In this document: positions 24,441 to 31,188 of the stretch, piece after piece
How the letters are laid out: each line of letters opens with the position of its first letter
How positions within the stretch are numbered: position 1 is the stretch's first letter
Assembly (NCBI GenBank): GCA_910585745.1
Contig: CAJUFM010000002.1
Coordinates: forward strand, 1 to 48,736
Length of the DNA stretch: 48,736 bases
Reading direction: 5' to 3'
DNA from: an uncultured Eubacterium sp.
GTDB lineage: Bacteria; Bacillota; Clostridia; Lachnospirales; Lachnospiraceae
Translations under genes and position numbers: made by a program
Notes under the pieces: generated by a model
What the model saw: the letters and a program-made list of their open reading frames with translations, nothing else
Database searches by the model: none
Told to the model about the DNA's origin: nothing

Positions 24441-24496
24441 ATGTCTGAAAACTTATTCCTATGTTCTGCAGGCTCTGATTTGCAGTTTTCGGACAT
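24441..24496. repeat. 13-bp inverted repeat upstream of the tRNA-Val promoter
   Basis: ATGTCTGAAAACT (24441-24453) and AGTTTTCGGACAT (24484-24496) are inverted copies differing at one position (G-U as RNA). The 30-base interior includes CTGCA/TGCAG. Its outer sequence GGCATGTCTGAAAAC resembles the tips of some insertion sequences, but there is no gene inside. It may be a miniature element or a terminator-like fold without a U tract. Confidence 0.6.
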
Positions 24497-24532
24497 ACTC
24501 GGATAAAAAAACAGAAAAAAGTAAAAAAGGGC

Positions 24533-24561
24533 TTGACAAATATGTCTTGTCCTAATATAAT
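24533..24561 (+). promoter_or_regulatory. consensus sigma-A promoter of the tRNA-Val/tRNA-Met operon
   Basis: Perfect TTGACA (24533-24538) and TATAAT (24556-24561) with a 17-base spacer, about 35 bases ahead of tRNA-Val. Confidence 0.93.
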
Positions 24562-24595
24562 AATCAATGGCGCTGCTGATAAGCGAATGGCGTAT

Positions 24596-24668
24596 GGGAT
24601 CTTAGCTCAGCTGGGAGAGCATCTGCCTTACAAGCAGAGGGTCACAGGTTCGAGCCCTGTAGGTCCCA
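24596..24668 (+). tRNA. tRNA-Val (anticodon TAC)
   Basis: The acceptor stem GGGATCT/AGGTCCC has one G-U pair, the D arm is AGCTCAGCTGGGAGAGC, the anticodon stem TCTGC/GCAGA surrounds loop CTTACAA (anticodon TAC), and the T arm is ACAGG/CCTGT around TTCGAGC. The discriminator is A at 24668 and CCA is not encoded. Confidence 0.96.
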
Positions 24669-24721
24669 TTTATTTTCTTATTTTGTAGCAGCTTTATATA
24701 TAGCCATTTTATATGGCATAT

Positions 24722-24795
24722 GGCGGGATAGCTCAGTTGGCGAGAGCACACGGTTCATACCCGTGGTGTCGGGGGTTCAAATCCCTTTCCCGCTA
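24722..24795 (+). tRNA. tRNA-Met, elongator (anticodon CAT)
   Basis: The acceptor arm GGCGGGA/TCCCGCT has a terminal G-U pair, the anticodon stem CACGG/CCGTG surrounds loop TTCATAC (anticodon CAT), and the T stem has two G-U pairs. The anticodon arm and following GTCGGGGG closely resemble the Bacillus elongator tRNA-Met, and the initiator-type C1-A72 mismatch is absent. tRNA-Ile2 with lysidine is the alternative. Confidence 0.93.
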
Positions 24796-24800
24796 CTTGT

Positions 24801-24827
24801 AAGCCTTGATTGTTCAAGGCTTTTTTT
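24801..24827 (+). terminator. terminator of the tRNA operon
   Basis: AAGCCTTG (24801-24808) pairs with CAAGGCTT (24815-24822), loop ATTGTT, followed by seven Ts. Confidence 0.93.
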
Positions 24828-24849
24828 GCGCGAAGGCTACAAGCCGTGC

Positions 24850-24913
24850 GTCAGAAAATACCATCTACTTGTTGTGAGCTTGCTCACATAAAAGTAGATG
24901 AGTGTTTTCTGAC
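24850..24913. repeat. large imperfect hairpin element between tRNA-Met and ispF
   Basis: Outer arms GTCAGAAAA (24850-24858) and TTTTCTGAC (24905-24913) pair exactly. CATCTACTT (24862-24870) pairs with AAGTAGATG (24892-24900), and the tip has GTGAGC/GCTCAC (24874-24879 and 24882-24887). The three nested stems give a long rod next to the tandem repeats that follow. Confidence 0.85.
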
Positions 24914-24930
24914 ATAGGGCGCCAGCCCGC

Positions 24931-25144
24931 GATGATTCGCTGCGTAGCAGCGAAGAATAGCACGGCGTGCAGAGACAGGGCGCCAGCATAGCGAACAAAG
25001 TTCGCATGGATGATTCGCTGCGTAGCAGCGAAGAATAGCATGGCGGGCAGAGACAGGGTGCGGGCATAGCGAACAGAGTTCGCATGGATGATTCGCTGCG
25101 TAGCAGCGAAGAATAGCACGGCGTGCAGGGACAGGGTGCGGGCA
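24931..25144. repeat. 78-bp tandem repeat, about 2.7 copies, upstream of ispF
   Basis: The unit starts with GATGATTCGCTGCGTAGCAG and recurs at 24931, 25009 and 25087, giving a 78-base period, with the last copy ending near 25144. Copies differ at scattered positions (for example CACGGCGTGC versus CATGGCGGGC). Each complete unit encodes two hairpins: TTCGCTGC/GCAGCGAA around GTA, and GCGAAC/GTTCGC around three bases. On the minus strand the repeat stays open in frame and yields a repetitive peptide, which I take to be a by-product. Confidence 0.9.
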
Positions 25145-25175
25145 GAGAAATTCTCAGCAATAAGGAGGTCATCTT

Positions 25176-25652
25176 ATGCGGATTGGTACAGGGTATGATG
25201 TACACAGACTAGTTAAAGGCAGAGATCTGATACTTGGCGGGGTAAAGATTGATCATGAATATGGATTGCTTGGTCACTCCGACGCAGATGTGTTGATACA
25301 TGCCATTATGGATGCCCTTCTGGGAGCTGCGGCATTGGGGGACATAGGAAAACATTTTCCTGATACGGAGGAAGCCTACCGTGGGATCTCCAGCATTGCC
25401 CTGCTGGAGCACGTGGCAGGGCTGCTAAAGGAAAATGGATACTCTGTTGGGAATATTGATTCCGTTATTATTGCCCAAAGCCCCAAAATGGCACCGCATA
25501 TAGAGAATATGAGGGAAAATATAGCCAGAGCGCTTTCCATAGAACTCAGCCAGATCAGTGTAAAGGCCACTACAGAAGAAGGGCTTGGGTTTACGGGCAC
25601 CGGGGAAGGGATTTCGTCCCATGCGGTGTGCATACTGATCAATGAAATGTAA
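25176..25652 (+). CDS. ispF: 2-C-methyl-D-erythritol 2,4-cyclodiphosphate synthase
   Basis: IspF forms the cyclic diphosphate in the non-mevalonate isoprenoid pathway. The 158-residue protein has RIGTGYDVHRL (metal ligands D8 and H10), LLGHSDADVLIHAIMDALLGAAALGDIG with the third ligand histidine, FPDTEE and the C-terminal KATTEEGLGFTGTGEGISSHAV. Length is typical. AAGGAGGTC precedes the ATG. The region directly upstream is filled with hairpin repeats and holds no recognisable promoter, so its transcription start is unclear. Confidence 0.96.
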   Translation: MRIGTGYDVHRLVKGRDLILGGVKIDHEYGLLGHSDADVLIHAIMDALLGAAALGDIGKHFPDTEEAYRGISSIALLEHVAGLLKENGYSVGNIDSVIIAQSPKMAPHIENMRENIARALSIELSQISVKATTEEGLGFTGTGEGISSHAVCILINEM

Positions 25653-25697
25653 CATGGCTTTGTGGTGCCAGCGGACTAAAGGGAGGGATCTGCCGGG

Positions 25698-26558
25698 ATG
25701 AACCATCGGAAACTTTGGAAAGAAATATTTGGTGATACAGACAAATATGTCGATTACTATTTTAGTGAAAAGGCGAAAAGAAGTAAGATCTATTCCAGAT
25801 ATGAGGGTGACGAGCTGGCGGGTATGGCATTTTTTACACCTTATGATATGATATACCGGGGGGAGCTCTGCTCCTGTCCCTATATTGTGGGCGTGGCGAC
25901 CAGGAAAGAGAGCCGCGGACGGGGGCACATGAGAAAAAATATAGAACGGGGGCTGGATGAATTTCAGGAGGCTGGTGCCAGACTTGCCTTTCTCAGTCCG
26001 GCAGATGAGCAGATCTACAGACCCCTTGGATTTTTGCCAGTATATTACCGCAGGCAGATTGAGGTGTATGGGAATAAAAAGAAATGGTATGAAATGCTGT
26101 CTTTTTCTAATATGAGCAAGGAAGAACAGAGGGAGCTGGAGAGATTTTCCTGTGATCTTCTGGCGGCTTCCAGTCTGGATCTCTATATGAATCACAGCAC
26201 AGAGTATTTGGTACAGCTTCATGAGGAAATGAAGGCATTAGATGGTGAAGTGGTTGCTTTATGGGACGGTGGGAAGATTTGTGGCATGGCTGCCTACACC
26301 TGGGAAGAAGGCGCTTATGAGGTGACAGAAGTGATCTGTGATCCAAGAGACGGAAGGAAAGTCATAGAATCATTATGCACCCGTCTGGATGAAGAAGTGG
26401 GCAAAAAGATTACGATTTTGGATGGATATTTTTTGGGAGAGGTGTCCGGTGAGGGGATCCGGATCATACAGTCTGAGAAGCCATATATCATGGCAAAGGC
26501 ACTGAATATGAATGAGGAAGTAACTGGATTACGTATATATATAAATGACATCACCTGA
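25698..26558 (+). CDS. Eis-like GNAT acetyltransferase
   Basis: The 286-residue protein has an N-terminal GNAT fold with the acetyl-CoA motif VGVATRKESRGRGHMRKNIERGL (R-x-x-G-x-G/A), preceded by SRYEGDELAGMAFF and followed by LSPADEQIYRPLGF. This is the layout of Eis-type N-acetyltransferases, which usually have a second, non-catalytic GNAT half, as seen here in VVALWDGGKICGMAAYTWEEGAYEVTEVICD. The substrate is unknown. The gene stands between ispF and rlmB, where many relatives have cysS and mrnC. Confidence 0.82.
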   Translation: MNHRKLWKEIFGDTDKYVDYYFSEKAKRSKIYSRYEGDELAGMAFFTPYDMIYRGELCSCPYIVGVATRKESRGRGHMRKNIERGLDEFQEAGARLAFLSPADEQIYRPLGFLPVYYRRQIEVYGNKKKWYEMLSFSNMSKEEQRELERFSCDLLAASSLDLYMNHSTEYLVQLHEEMKALDGEVVALWDGGKICGMAAYTWEEGAYEVTEVICDPRDGRKVIESLCTRLDEEVGKKITILDGYFLGEVSGEGIRIIQSEKPYIMAKALNMNEEVTGLRIYINDIT

Positions 26559-26593
26559 GAGGGAAGATGCTGCTGGAATGAGAGGGAGAGAAA

Positions 26594-27352
26594 ATGGAAG
26601 AAGAGAGCAGGCTGGAAGGGCGTCACAGCGTATTGGAGGCGTTTCGCGCGGGAAAGCTGATTGAAAAGCTGTTTGTGCTCAAAGGGTGTAAAGATGGCCC
26701 GGTGCTGAGCATATTAAGGGAGGCAAAAAAAGCTGGAACCCTGGTAGACTTTGTGCCGAAAGAACGTCTGGATCATATGAGCGAGACGGGGAAGCACCAG
26801 GGTGTGGTGGGAGTGCTGTCAGCATTTCATTATAGTTCTGTGGAAGATATGTTTGAGCTGGCAGAGCAGAGGGGGGAAGATCCCTTTGTTTTTCTGCTGG
26901 ATGGTATTGAGGATCCCCACAACCTGGGAGCTATTATCCGTACCGCCAACCTGGCAGGGGCACATGGGGTGATCATCCCGAAACGCCGGGCAGTGGGACT
27001 GACTGCTACGGTGGTGAAGGCATCCGCTGGAGCGATCCATTATACCCCGGTGGCAAAGGTGACAAATCTTTCTGCTGAGATGGAGCAGCTGAAAGAAAAG
27101 GGAATGTGGTTTGTGTGTGCAGATATGGAAGGAGAGGTCATGTACCGCCAGAATCTCAGAGGTTCTGTTGGCCTGGTGATCGGCAATGAAGGGTCTGGCG
27201 TATCGCGGCTGGTGAAGGAGCACTGTGATTTTAAGGCAGCGATCCCCATGTCAGGGGATATTGATTCTCTGAATGCCTCGGTGGCGGCAGGTGTTCTTGC
27301 ATTTGAAATTGTGAGGCAGAGGAAATATGCTGGTGCAACGGATGTTAAGTAA
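26594..27352 (+). CDS. rlmB: 23S rRNA (guanosine-2'-O)-methyltransferase RlmB
   Basis: SpoU-family enzyme that methylates a ribose in 23S rRNA. The 252-residue protein has the N-terminal substrate-binding domain (LEGRHSVLEAFRAGKLIEKL) and the SPOUT knot with FLLDGIEDPHNLGAIIRTANLAGAHGVIIPKRR (motif 1), LVIGNEGSGVSRLVKE (motif 2) and IPMSGDIDSLNASVAAGVLAFE (motif 3). It is followed 39 bases later by the sigma-H gene, the common Firmicutes order. The start at 26594 is the family start. Confidence 0.94.
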   Translation: MEEESRLEGRHSVLEAFRAGKLIEKLFVLKGCKDGPVLSILREAKKAGTLVDFVPKERLDHMSETGKHQGVVGVLSAFHYSSVEDMFELAEQRGEDPFVFLLDGIEDPHNLGAIIRTANLAGAHGVIIPKRRAVGLTATVVKASAGAIHYTPVAKVTNLSAEMEQLKEKGMWFVCADMEGEVMYRQNLRGSVGLVIGNEGSGVSRLVKEHCDFKAAIPMSGDIDSLNASVAAGVLAFEIVRQRKYAGATDVK

Positions 27353-27391
27353 TAATCATAATGTTTGCTGGGCTGAGGGGAAGGTAACTAT

Positions 27392-28006
27392 ATGGCAGAG
27401 TGGTATGAAGATCTGACGGATGAAGAAATCATATTTCAAATCCGGCAGGGGAATAATCCCGGTGTAGATTATCTTATGGAAAAGTATAAGAATCTGGTAC
27501 GCAAAAAGGCAAGGGCGCTTTACCTGATCGGAGGGGACAGTGACGACTTGATCCAGGAGGGGATGATCGGCCTGTTTAAGGCGATCCGCGGCTATCAGCC
27601 AGAAAAAGAAAATTCCTTTTATGGATTTGCCAATCTGTGTGTCGAGCGGCAGCTGTATAATGCAGTCAAAGGGGCAAACCGGCTGAAAAACTCGCCTCTG
27701 AATACTTATGTTTCCCTGGATGTCCCGGTGGGAGGTGCGGGAACCGAAGAGACTGGACAGACCCTGGGAGAAACTTTGGAAAAGGATGGGATATCCAATC
27801 CAGAAGATATCATGATCGACAGAGAACGGGTGGGGAAGATTGAAGCATACATTCAGAATCAGTTAAGCCCTTTTGAGAAGAAAGTGGTAAATCTGTACAT
27901 TGAGGGCATGAGTTATCAGCAGATTGCAGAGTATTTGGAGCGCACGCCGAAGTCTATTGATAATGCTCTTCAGCGCATTAAGAAAAAATTAGGTGAATTG
28001 TGTTGA
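27392..28006 (+). CDS. sigH: sigma factor SigH (Spo0H-like)
   Basis: The 204-residue sigma-70 family factor shows region 2 (LVRKKARALYLIGGDSDDLIQEGMIGLFKAIRGYQPEKENSFYGFANLCVERQL, with the DDLIQEG and core-binding segments) and region 4 (LSPFEKKVVNLYIEGMSYQQIAEYLERTPKSIDNALQRIKKKL). This is the SigH type, which drives the transition to stationary phase and early sporulation genes. Its place after rlmB is the usual one. The host is therefore probably a spore former or a descendant of one. GGGGAAGGTAAC precedes the ATG. The tRNA-Thr promoter begins seven bases after the stop. Confidence 0.93.
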   Translation: MAEWYEDLTDEEIIFQIRQGNNPGVDYLMEKYKNLVRKKARALYLIGGDSDDLIQEGMIGLFKAIRGYQPEKENSFYGFANLCVERQLYNAVKGANRLKNSPLNTYVSLDVPVGGAGTEETGQTLGETLEKDGISNPEDIMIDRERVGKIEAYIQNQLSPFEKKVVNLYIEGMSYQQIAEYLERTPKSIDNALQRIKKKLGELC

Positions 28007-28013
28007 TTACCTG

Positions 28014-28042
28014 TTGACATAATGATATTACTCTGCTACAAT
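28014..28042 (+). promoter_or_regulatory. sigma-A promoter of tRNA-Thr
   Basis: TTGACA (28014-28019) and TACAAT (28037-28042) with a 17-base spacer, 26 bases before the tRNA. Confidence 0.9.
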
Positions 28043-28068
28043 ATTGCGTGGGTTAAAAATTAATCTAA

Positions 28069-28141
28069 GCTGGCGTGGCACAGTCGGTAGCGCACTTCAT
28101 TGGTAGTGAAGAGGTCACGGGTTCGATTCCCGTCGCTAGCT
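28069..28141 (+). tRNA. tRNA-Thr (anticodon GGT)
   Basis: The acceptor GCTGGCG/CGCTAGC has one G-U pair, the anticodon stem CTTCA/TGAAG surrounds loop TTGGTAG (anticodon GGT), and the T arm is ACGGG/CCCGT around TTCGATT. CCA is not encoded. Confidence 0.95.
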
Positions 28142-28170
28142 TTATAAAATATTAAGTTGTGGAAGATAGG

Positions 28171-28211
28171 AAAAGAGGAGACGTGAGTTAGCTCATGGGA
28201 TTCTCTTTTTT
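28171..28211 (+). terminator. terminator after tRNA-Thr
   Basis: AAAAGAG at 28171-28177 pairs with the CTCTTTT region at about 28203-28209 across an imperfect stem that includes TGAG/CTCA, followed by a T run. The stem has mismatches. Confidence 0.65.
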
Positions 28212-28334
28212 CAATTTATGCGAAGGTAAGTAAGAATATTTGTGGGCTTGCCCGTAAGGAATTCGGGTGCACCCGTGAATGCAATCTGGCGGATAATTGT
28301 CGTTTGGATCTAGGAAAACACATAGGAGGGAGTT

Positions 28335-30470
28335 ATGGACGCTTCAAGGAGCAGATGGGAGATCATTGCTTCCCATACCTTTACTTATTTTAATTTTCTG
28401 AATCTTGTACTGGCGGGACTGATCCTTTTTTCAGGACAATATAAAAATATGTTGTTTATGGGGATTGTCATTACCAATGCCCTGATTGGGATCATTCAGG
28501 AAATAAAAGTGAAGAAACTGGTGGATGCACTGTCTGTAGTCACTGCCACAAAGGCAAAACTTGTTCTGGGGGAGGAGATTCGTGAAGTTCCGATTGAAAG
28601 CTTGAAGATAGGAGACAGGATCCGGATTTCTATAGGCGACCAGATCCCGGTGGATTGTGTAACCAGGGAATCCCAGGGGCTGGAGGTAAATGAGTCCCTT
28701 CTTACCGGGGAATCCCTGGCAGTTTTAAAAAAAGGCGGCGATATGCTGTATTCAGGGAGTACGGCGGCAGCGGGTACGGCGACGGCAGAAGTTATACATG
28801 TAGGTGAAGACAATTATGCGACACAGCTCGTAAAAAAAGCAAAGACAAAGAGACGGGCTACTTCTGAGATGCAGATTGCCATAAAAAAGATAATAAAATA
28901 TGTAGGTTATGCCATCCTTCCTATTGGAACAGTGCTGTTTGTTATCCAGCGGCAGGTGGCAGGAAATGATATATCTGATTCCCTGGTGAATACAGTAGCA
29001 GGAGTACTGGGAATGATCCCGGAAGGGCTGGTGCTTCTGACCAGTATATCCTTCATACTCGGCGTAGGAAGGCTGGCGAAGAAGAATGCCCTGGTCCAGG
29101 AGATGGAGGCCATCGAGGCACTGGCAAGAGTGGACGTGCTCTGCCTTGACAAAACAGGCACGATCACTACTGGGGAACTTCGGGTAGAGAAGGTTATACT
29201 GGCAGGGGAAACAGAAGAAAAGGATGTGTATCCTGTTATGGAAAGTCTCTCTTATGCCTTTGAAGAGACAAACAGTACCACGGAAGCGCTGAGGGATTAT
29301 TTTAGGAAAACGGAAAGACTGGATATCATAGATAAGATTCCCTTTAGTTCCCAGCGAAAATATATGGGGATCACTGTAAGGGAAGCAGAGGGTAAAAGCC
29401 AATATTTTCTTGGGGCGCCGGAATACCTTACCGAAGACAGGGCGGCGCTGGGACAGGCGGAGCAGTTTGCCGCGGAAGGAATGCGGGTTTTACTGCTGTC
29501 AGATGAAAAAAAGAAGCCTCTTGCTCTCATTGTCCTGGCAGATGTGATCAAAAGGGATGCCCCGGAGACATTTCGTTTTTTCCGGGAAAAAGGTGTGAAT
29601 ATCAAAATACTGTCGGGGGATAATCCTTTGACAGTATCTGTAGTGGCAGGCAGTGCAGGGCTTGACGGAGCAGAAAGATATGTAGATGCAAGAGAACTGC
29701 CGGAAGAACCGGAGCTGCTTCGGCAAGAGATCGATAAATACCAGGTGTTTGGCAGAGTTTCTCCCGAAAAGAAGCAGTATATCATAAAGGCTCTTGAAGC
29801 AGAGGGAAATGTAACAGGAATGGTGGGAGACGGTGTCAATGATGTTCTGGCGCTGAAGGATGCAGATTGTGGCATCGCCATGGCATCTGGCAGCGATGCC
29901 GCAAAACAGAGTGCTCATATCGTGCTTTTGGATTCTGATTTTTCATCCATGAAAGAAATCGTAAATGAAGGAAGGACGATCATATCTAATATAGAAAGAG
30001 TCAGTGCATTGTATCTGACCAAGACATTATATTCCATCTTTTTGTGTGTGCTTTTTATCATCATCGGGAAAACTTACCCCTTTATACCGATCCAGCTCAG
30101 CCTGATCGGAGCGACATCCATCGGTATCCCAAGTTTTGTGCTGGCATTGGAGCGCCACGAGGATACGATTCCCAAAGGGTTTTTAAAAAATGTTCTGCGT
30201 ATATCGCTGCCGGCAGCAGCCACCCTGACCGGAGGTCTGGTGGTGATCTCATTTTTCTGCCGGTTGTTCCATATGAGCGAAGTGGTGGTTTCGACATTAA
30301 ATCTGCTGGCTGGTGGATTTGTAAGTTTTGCTGTGCTTCTGGTGGTGTGCATGCCGATGAGCAGAATGCGATTTGGACTCTGTGTGACGGTGATCAGCTT
30401 GTTTTGTGGGGCGGTACTATTGTTTCCGCATTTTTTCAATGTGGTATCTGTTTTTGAATTTCTGTTCTGA
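28335..30470 (+). CDS. CtpE-like P-type cation ATPase lacking the N-terminal domain
   Basis: The 711-residue pump has the P-type core: the dephosphorylation loop NESLLTGES, the membrane helix 4 motif MIPEGLVLLTS, the phosphorylation motif D272-KTGTIT, KMGITV-like nucleotide-domain strands, and MVGDGVNDVLALKDADCGIAM. There is no heavy-metal CPC motif or metal-binding domain. PEGLVLLTS followed by RLAKKNALVQE...EALARVDVLCLDKTG recalls mycobacterial CtpE, a calcium-type transporter. The protein begins right at the first membrane helix, so the usual 40-50 residue N-terminal region is missing. A stop codon in frame lies four codons before the ATG and AGGAGGGAG precedes it. It converges on mrnC, ending three bases from it. 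Confidence 0.88.
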   Translation: MDASRSRWEIIASHTFTYFNFLNLVLAGLILFSGQYKNMLFMGIVITNALIGIIQEIKVKKLVDALSVVTATKAKLVLGEEIREVPIESLKIGDRIRISIGDQIPVDCVTRESQGLEVNESLLTGESLAVLKKGGDMLYSGSTAAAGTATAEVIHVGEDNYATQLVKKAKTKRRATSEMQIAIKKIIKYVGYAILPIGTVLFVIQRQVAGNDISDSLVNTVAGVLGMIPEGLVLLTSISFILGVGRLAKKNALVQEMEAIEALARVDVLCLDKTGTITTGELRVEKVILAGETEEKDVYPVMESLSYAFEETNSTTEALRDYFRKTERLDIIDKIPFSSQRKYMGITVREAEGKSQYFLGAPEYLTEDRAALGQAEQFAAEGMRVLLLSDEKKKPLALIVLADVIKRDAPETFRFFREKGVNIKILSGDNPLTVSVVAGSAGLDGAERYVDARELPEEPELLRQEIDKYQVFGRVSPEKKQYIIKALEAEGNVTGMVGDGVNDVLALKDADCGIAMASGSDAAKQSAHIVLLDSDFSSMKEIVNEGRTIISNIERVSALYLTKTLYSIFLCVLFIIIGKTYPFIPIQLSLIGATSIGIPSFVLALERHEDTIPKGFLKNVLRISLPAAATLTGGLVVISFFCRLFHMSEVVVSTLNLLAGGFVSFAVLLVVCMPMSRMRFGLCVTVISLFCGAVLLFPHFFNVVSVFEFLF

Positions 30471-30473
30471 TGT

Positions 30474-30905
30474 CTATACAGAGAGCTCCCCAAGTCCCAG
30501 ACGGATCAGTTCCAGAAGACGTTCCATTTCACCCTTCAGATAAAGGTAGCCCATCAACGCCTCAAAGCCAGTGGCAGTACGGTAATCATGGATATCAGCG
30601 TTTTTTGCCACAGAATGGGATTTGGCATTGCGGCCTCTTTTAAAAACAGAAATTTCTTCTTCTGTCAGCGTATTCATGATCCGGGACATAAGTTCAGCCT
30701 GGGCTTTTGCATTGACAAGACCACTGGACTGCCGGTGCAGGGACTTTACAGTGCCAGGTTTTTTCTCGACGATGATCGTCCGGATCACGATTTCAAATAC
30801 GGCATCTCCCAGATAGGCAAGGGTGAGGGGGGAGTAGCTGTTGGTCTCTTTCTGGCTGATCTGAAAGATTTCATGAATGTCATCGAGTAAATGATTTGTG
30901 TTCAT
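30474..30905 (-). CDS. mrnC: Mini-ribonuclease III
   Basis: Mini-III trims 23S rRNA precursor ends and is an RNase III catalytic domain without a dsRNA-binding domain. The 143-residue product has SPLTLAYLGDAVFEIVIR, the RNase III signature with the catalytic aspartate and glutamate, and TATGFEALMGYLYLKGEMERLLELI with the second acidic cluster. The ATG at 30905 is chosen over a longer frame because it begins at the domain; the ribosome site AAGGAG is about 12 bases upstream, which is long. In related genomes mrnC lies between cysS and rlmB; here it lies on the opposite strand, 3 kb beyond rlmB. Confidence 0.92.
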   Translation of the reverse strand: MNTNHLLDDIHEIFQISQKETNSYSPLTLAYLGDAVFEIVIRTIIVEKKPGTVKSLHRQSSGLVNAKAQAELMSRIMNTLTEEEISVFKRGRNAKSHSVAKNADIHDYRTATGFEALMGYLYLKGEMERLLELIRLGLGELSV

Positions 30906-31090
30906 TTTTTCAAAGTTCTCCTTATTTTTCAAATAGTATATATACGCCATAGGAATGACAAAATGTTTCTATATATTGTATATTGAAATAACCAAAGAAG
31001 TCAATTCTAAAAAGAAACAAAATGTGAATAAATTGTAAATAATGTTAAAACAAGGGGGGATGTGAGAGGGGGCTAAAATGAAAAATAGCC

Positions 31091-31119
31091 TTGCATATTG
31101 TACAAAGTGGTGATATAAT
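31091..31119 (+). promoter_or_regulatory. extended -10 promoter of the large Ig-domain surface protein
   Basis: TTGCAT (31091-31096) and a perfect TATAAT (31114-31119) with a 17-base spacer and TGA before the -10. This marks the start of the surface-protein region; the rest of the 30951-31188 gap shows no gene. Confidence 0.85.
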
Positions 31120-31188
31120 GATGATAATTTCATTGCGGAAGAATTGGAGTTTTTTCGCAATAAGAAAAACAATTTAGGAGGTATTTTG

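Noticed and set aside
24931..25144. Possible CRISPR array.
   Set aside because: The repeats are contiguous with a 78-base period and no unique spacers, and no cas gene is nearby.
24837..25205. Minus-strand reading frames encoding a repeated peptide (MLFFAATQRIIHAN type).
   Set aside because: They are the translation of the 78-base tandem repeat, have no ribosome site and overlap the start of ispF; the repeat explains them.
28742..29402. Minus-strand frame (216 codons) opposite the P-type ATPase gene.
   Set aside because: The opposite strand encodes all P-type motifs; the shadow has no recognisable domain.
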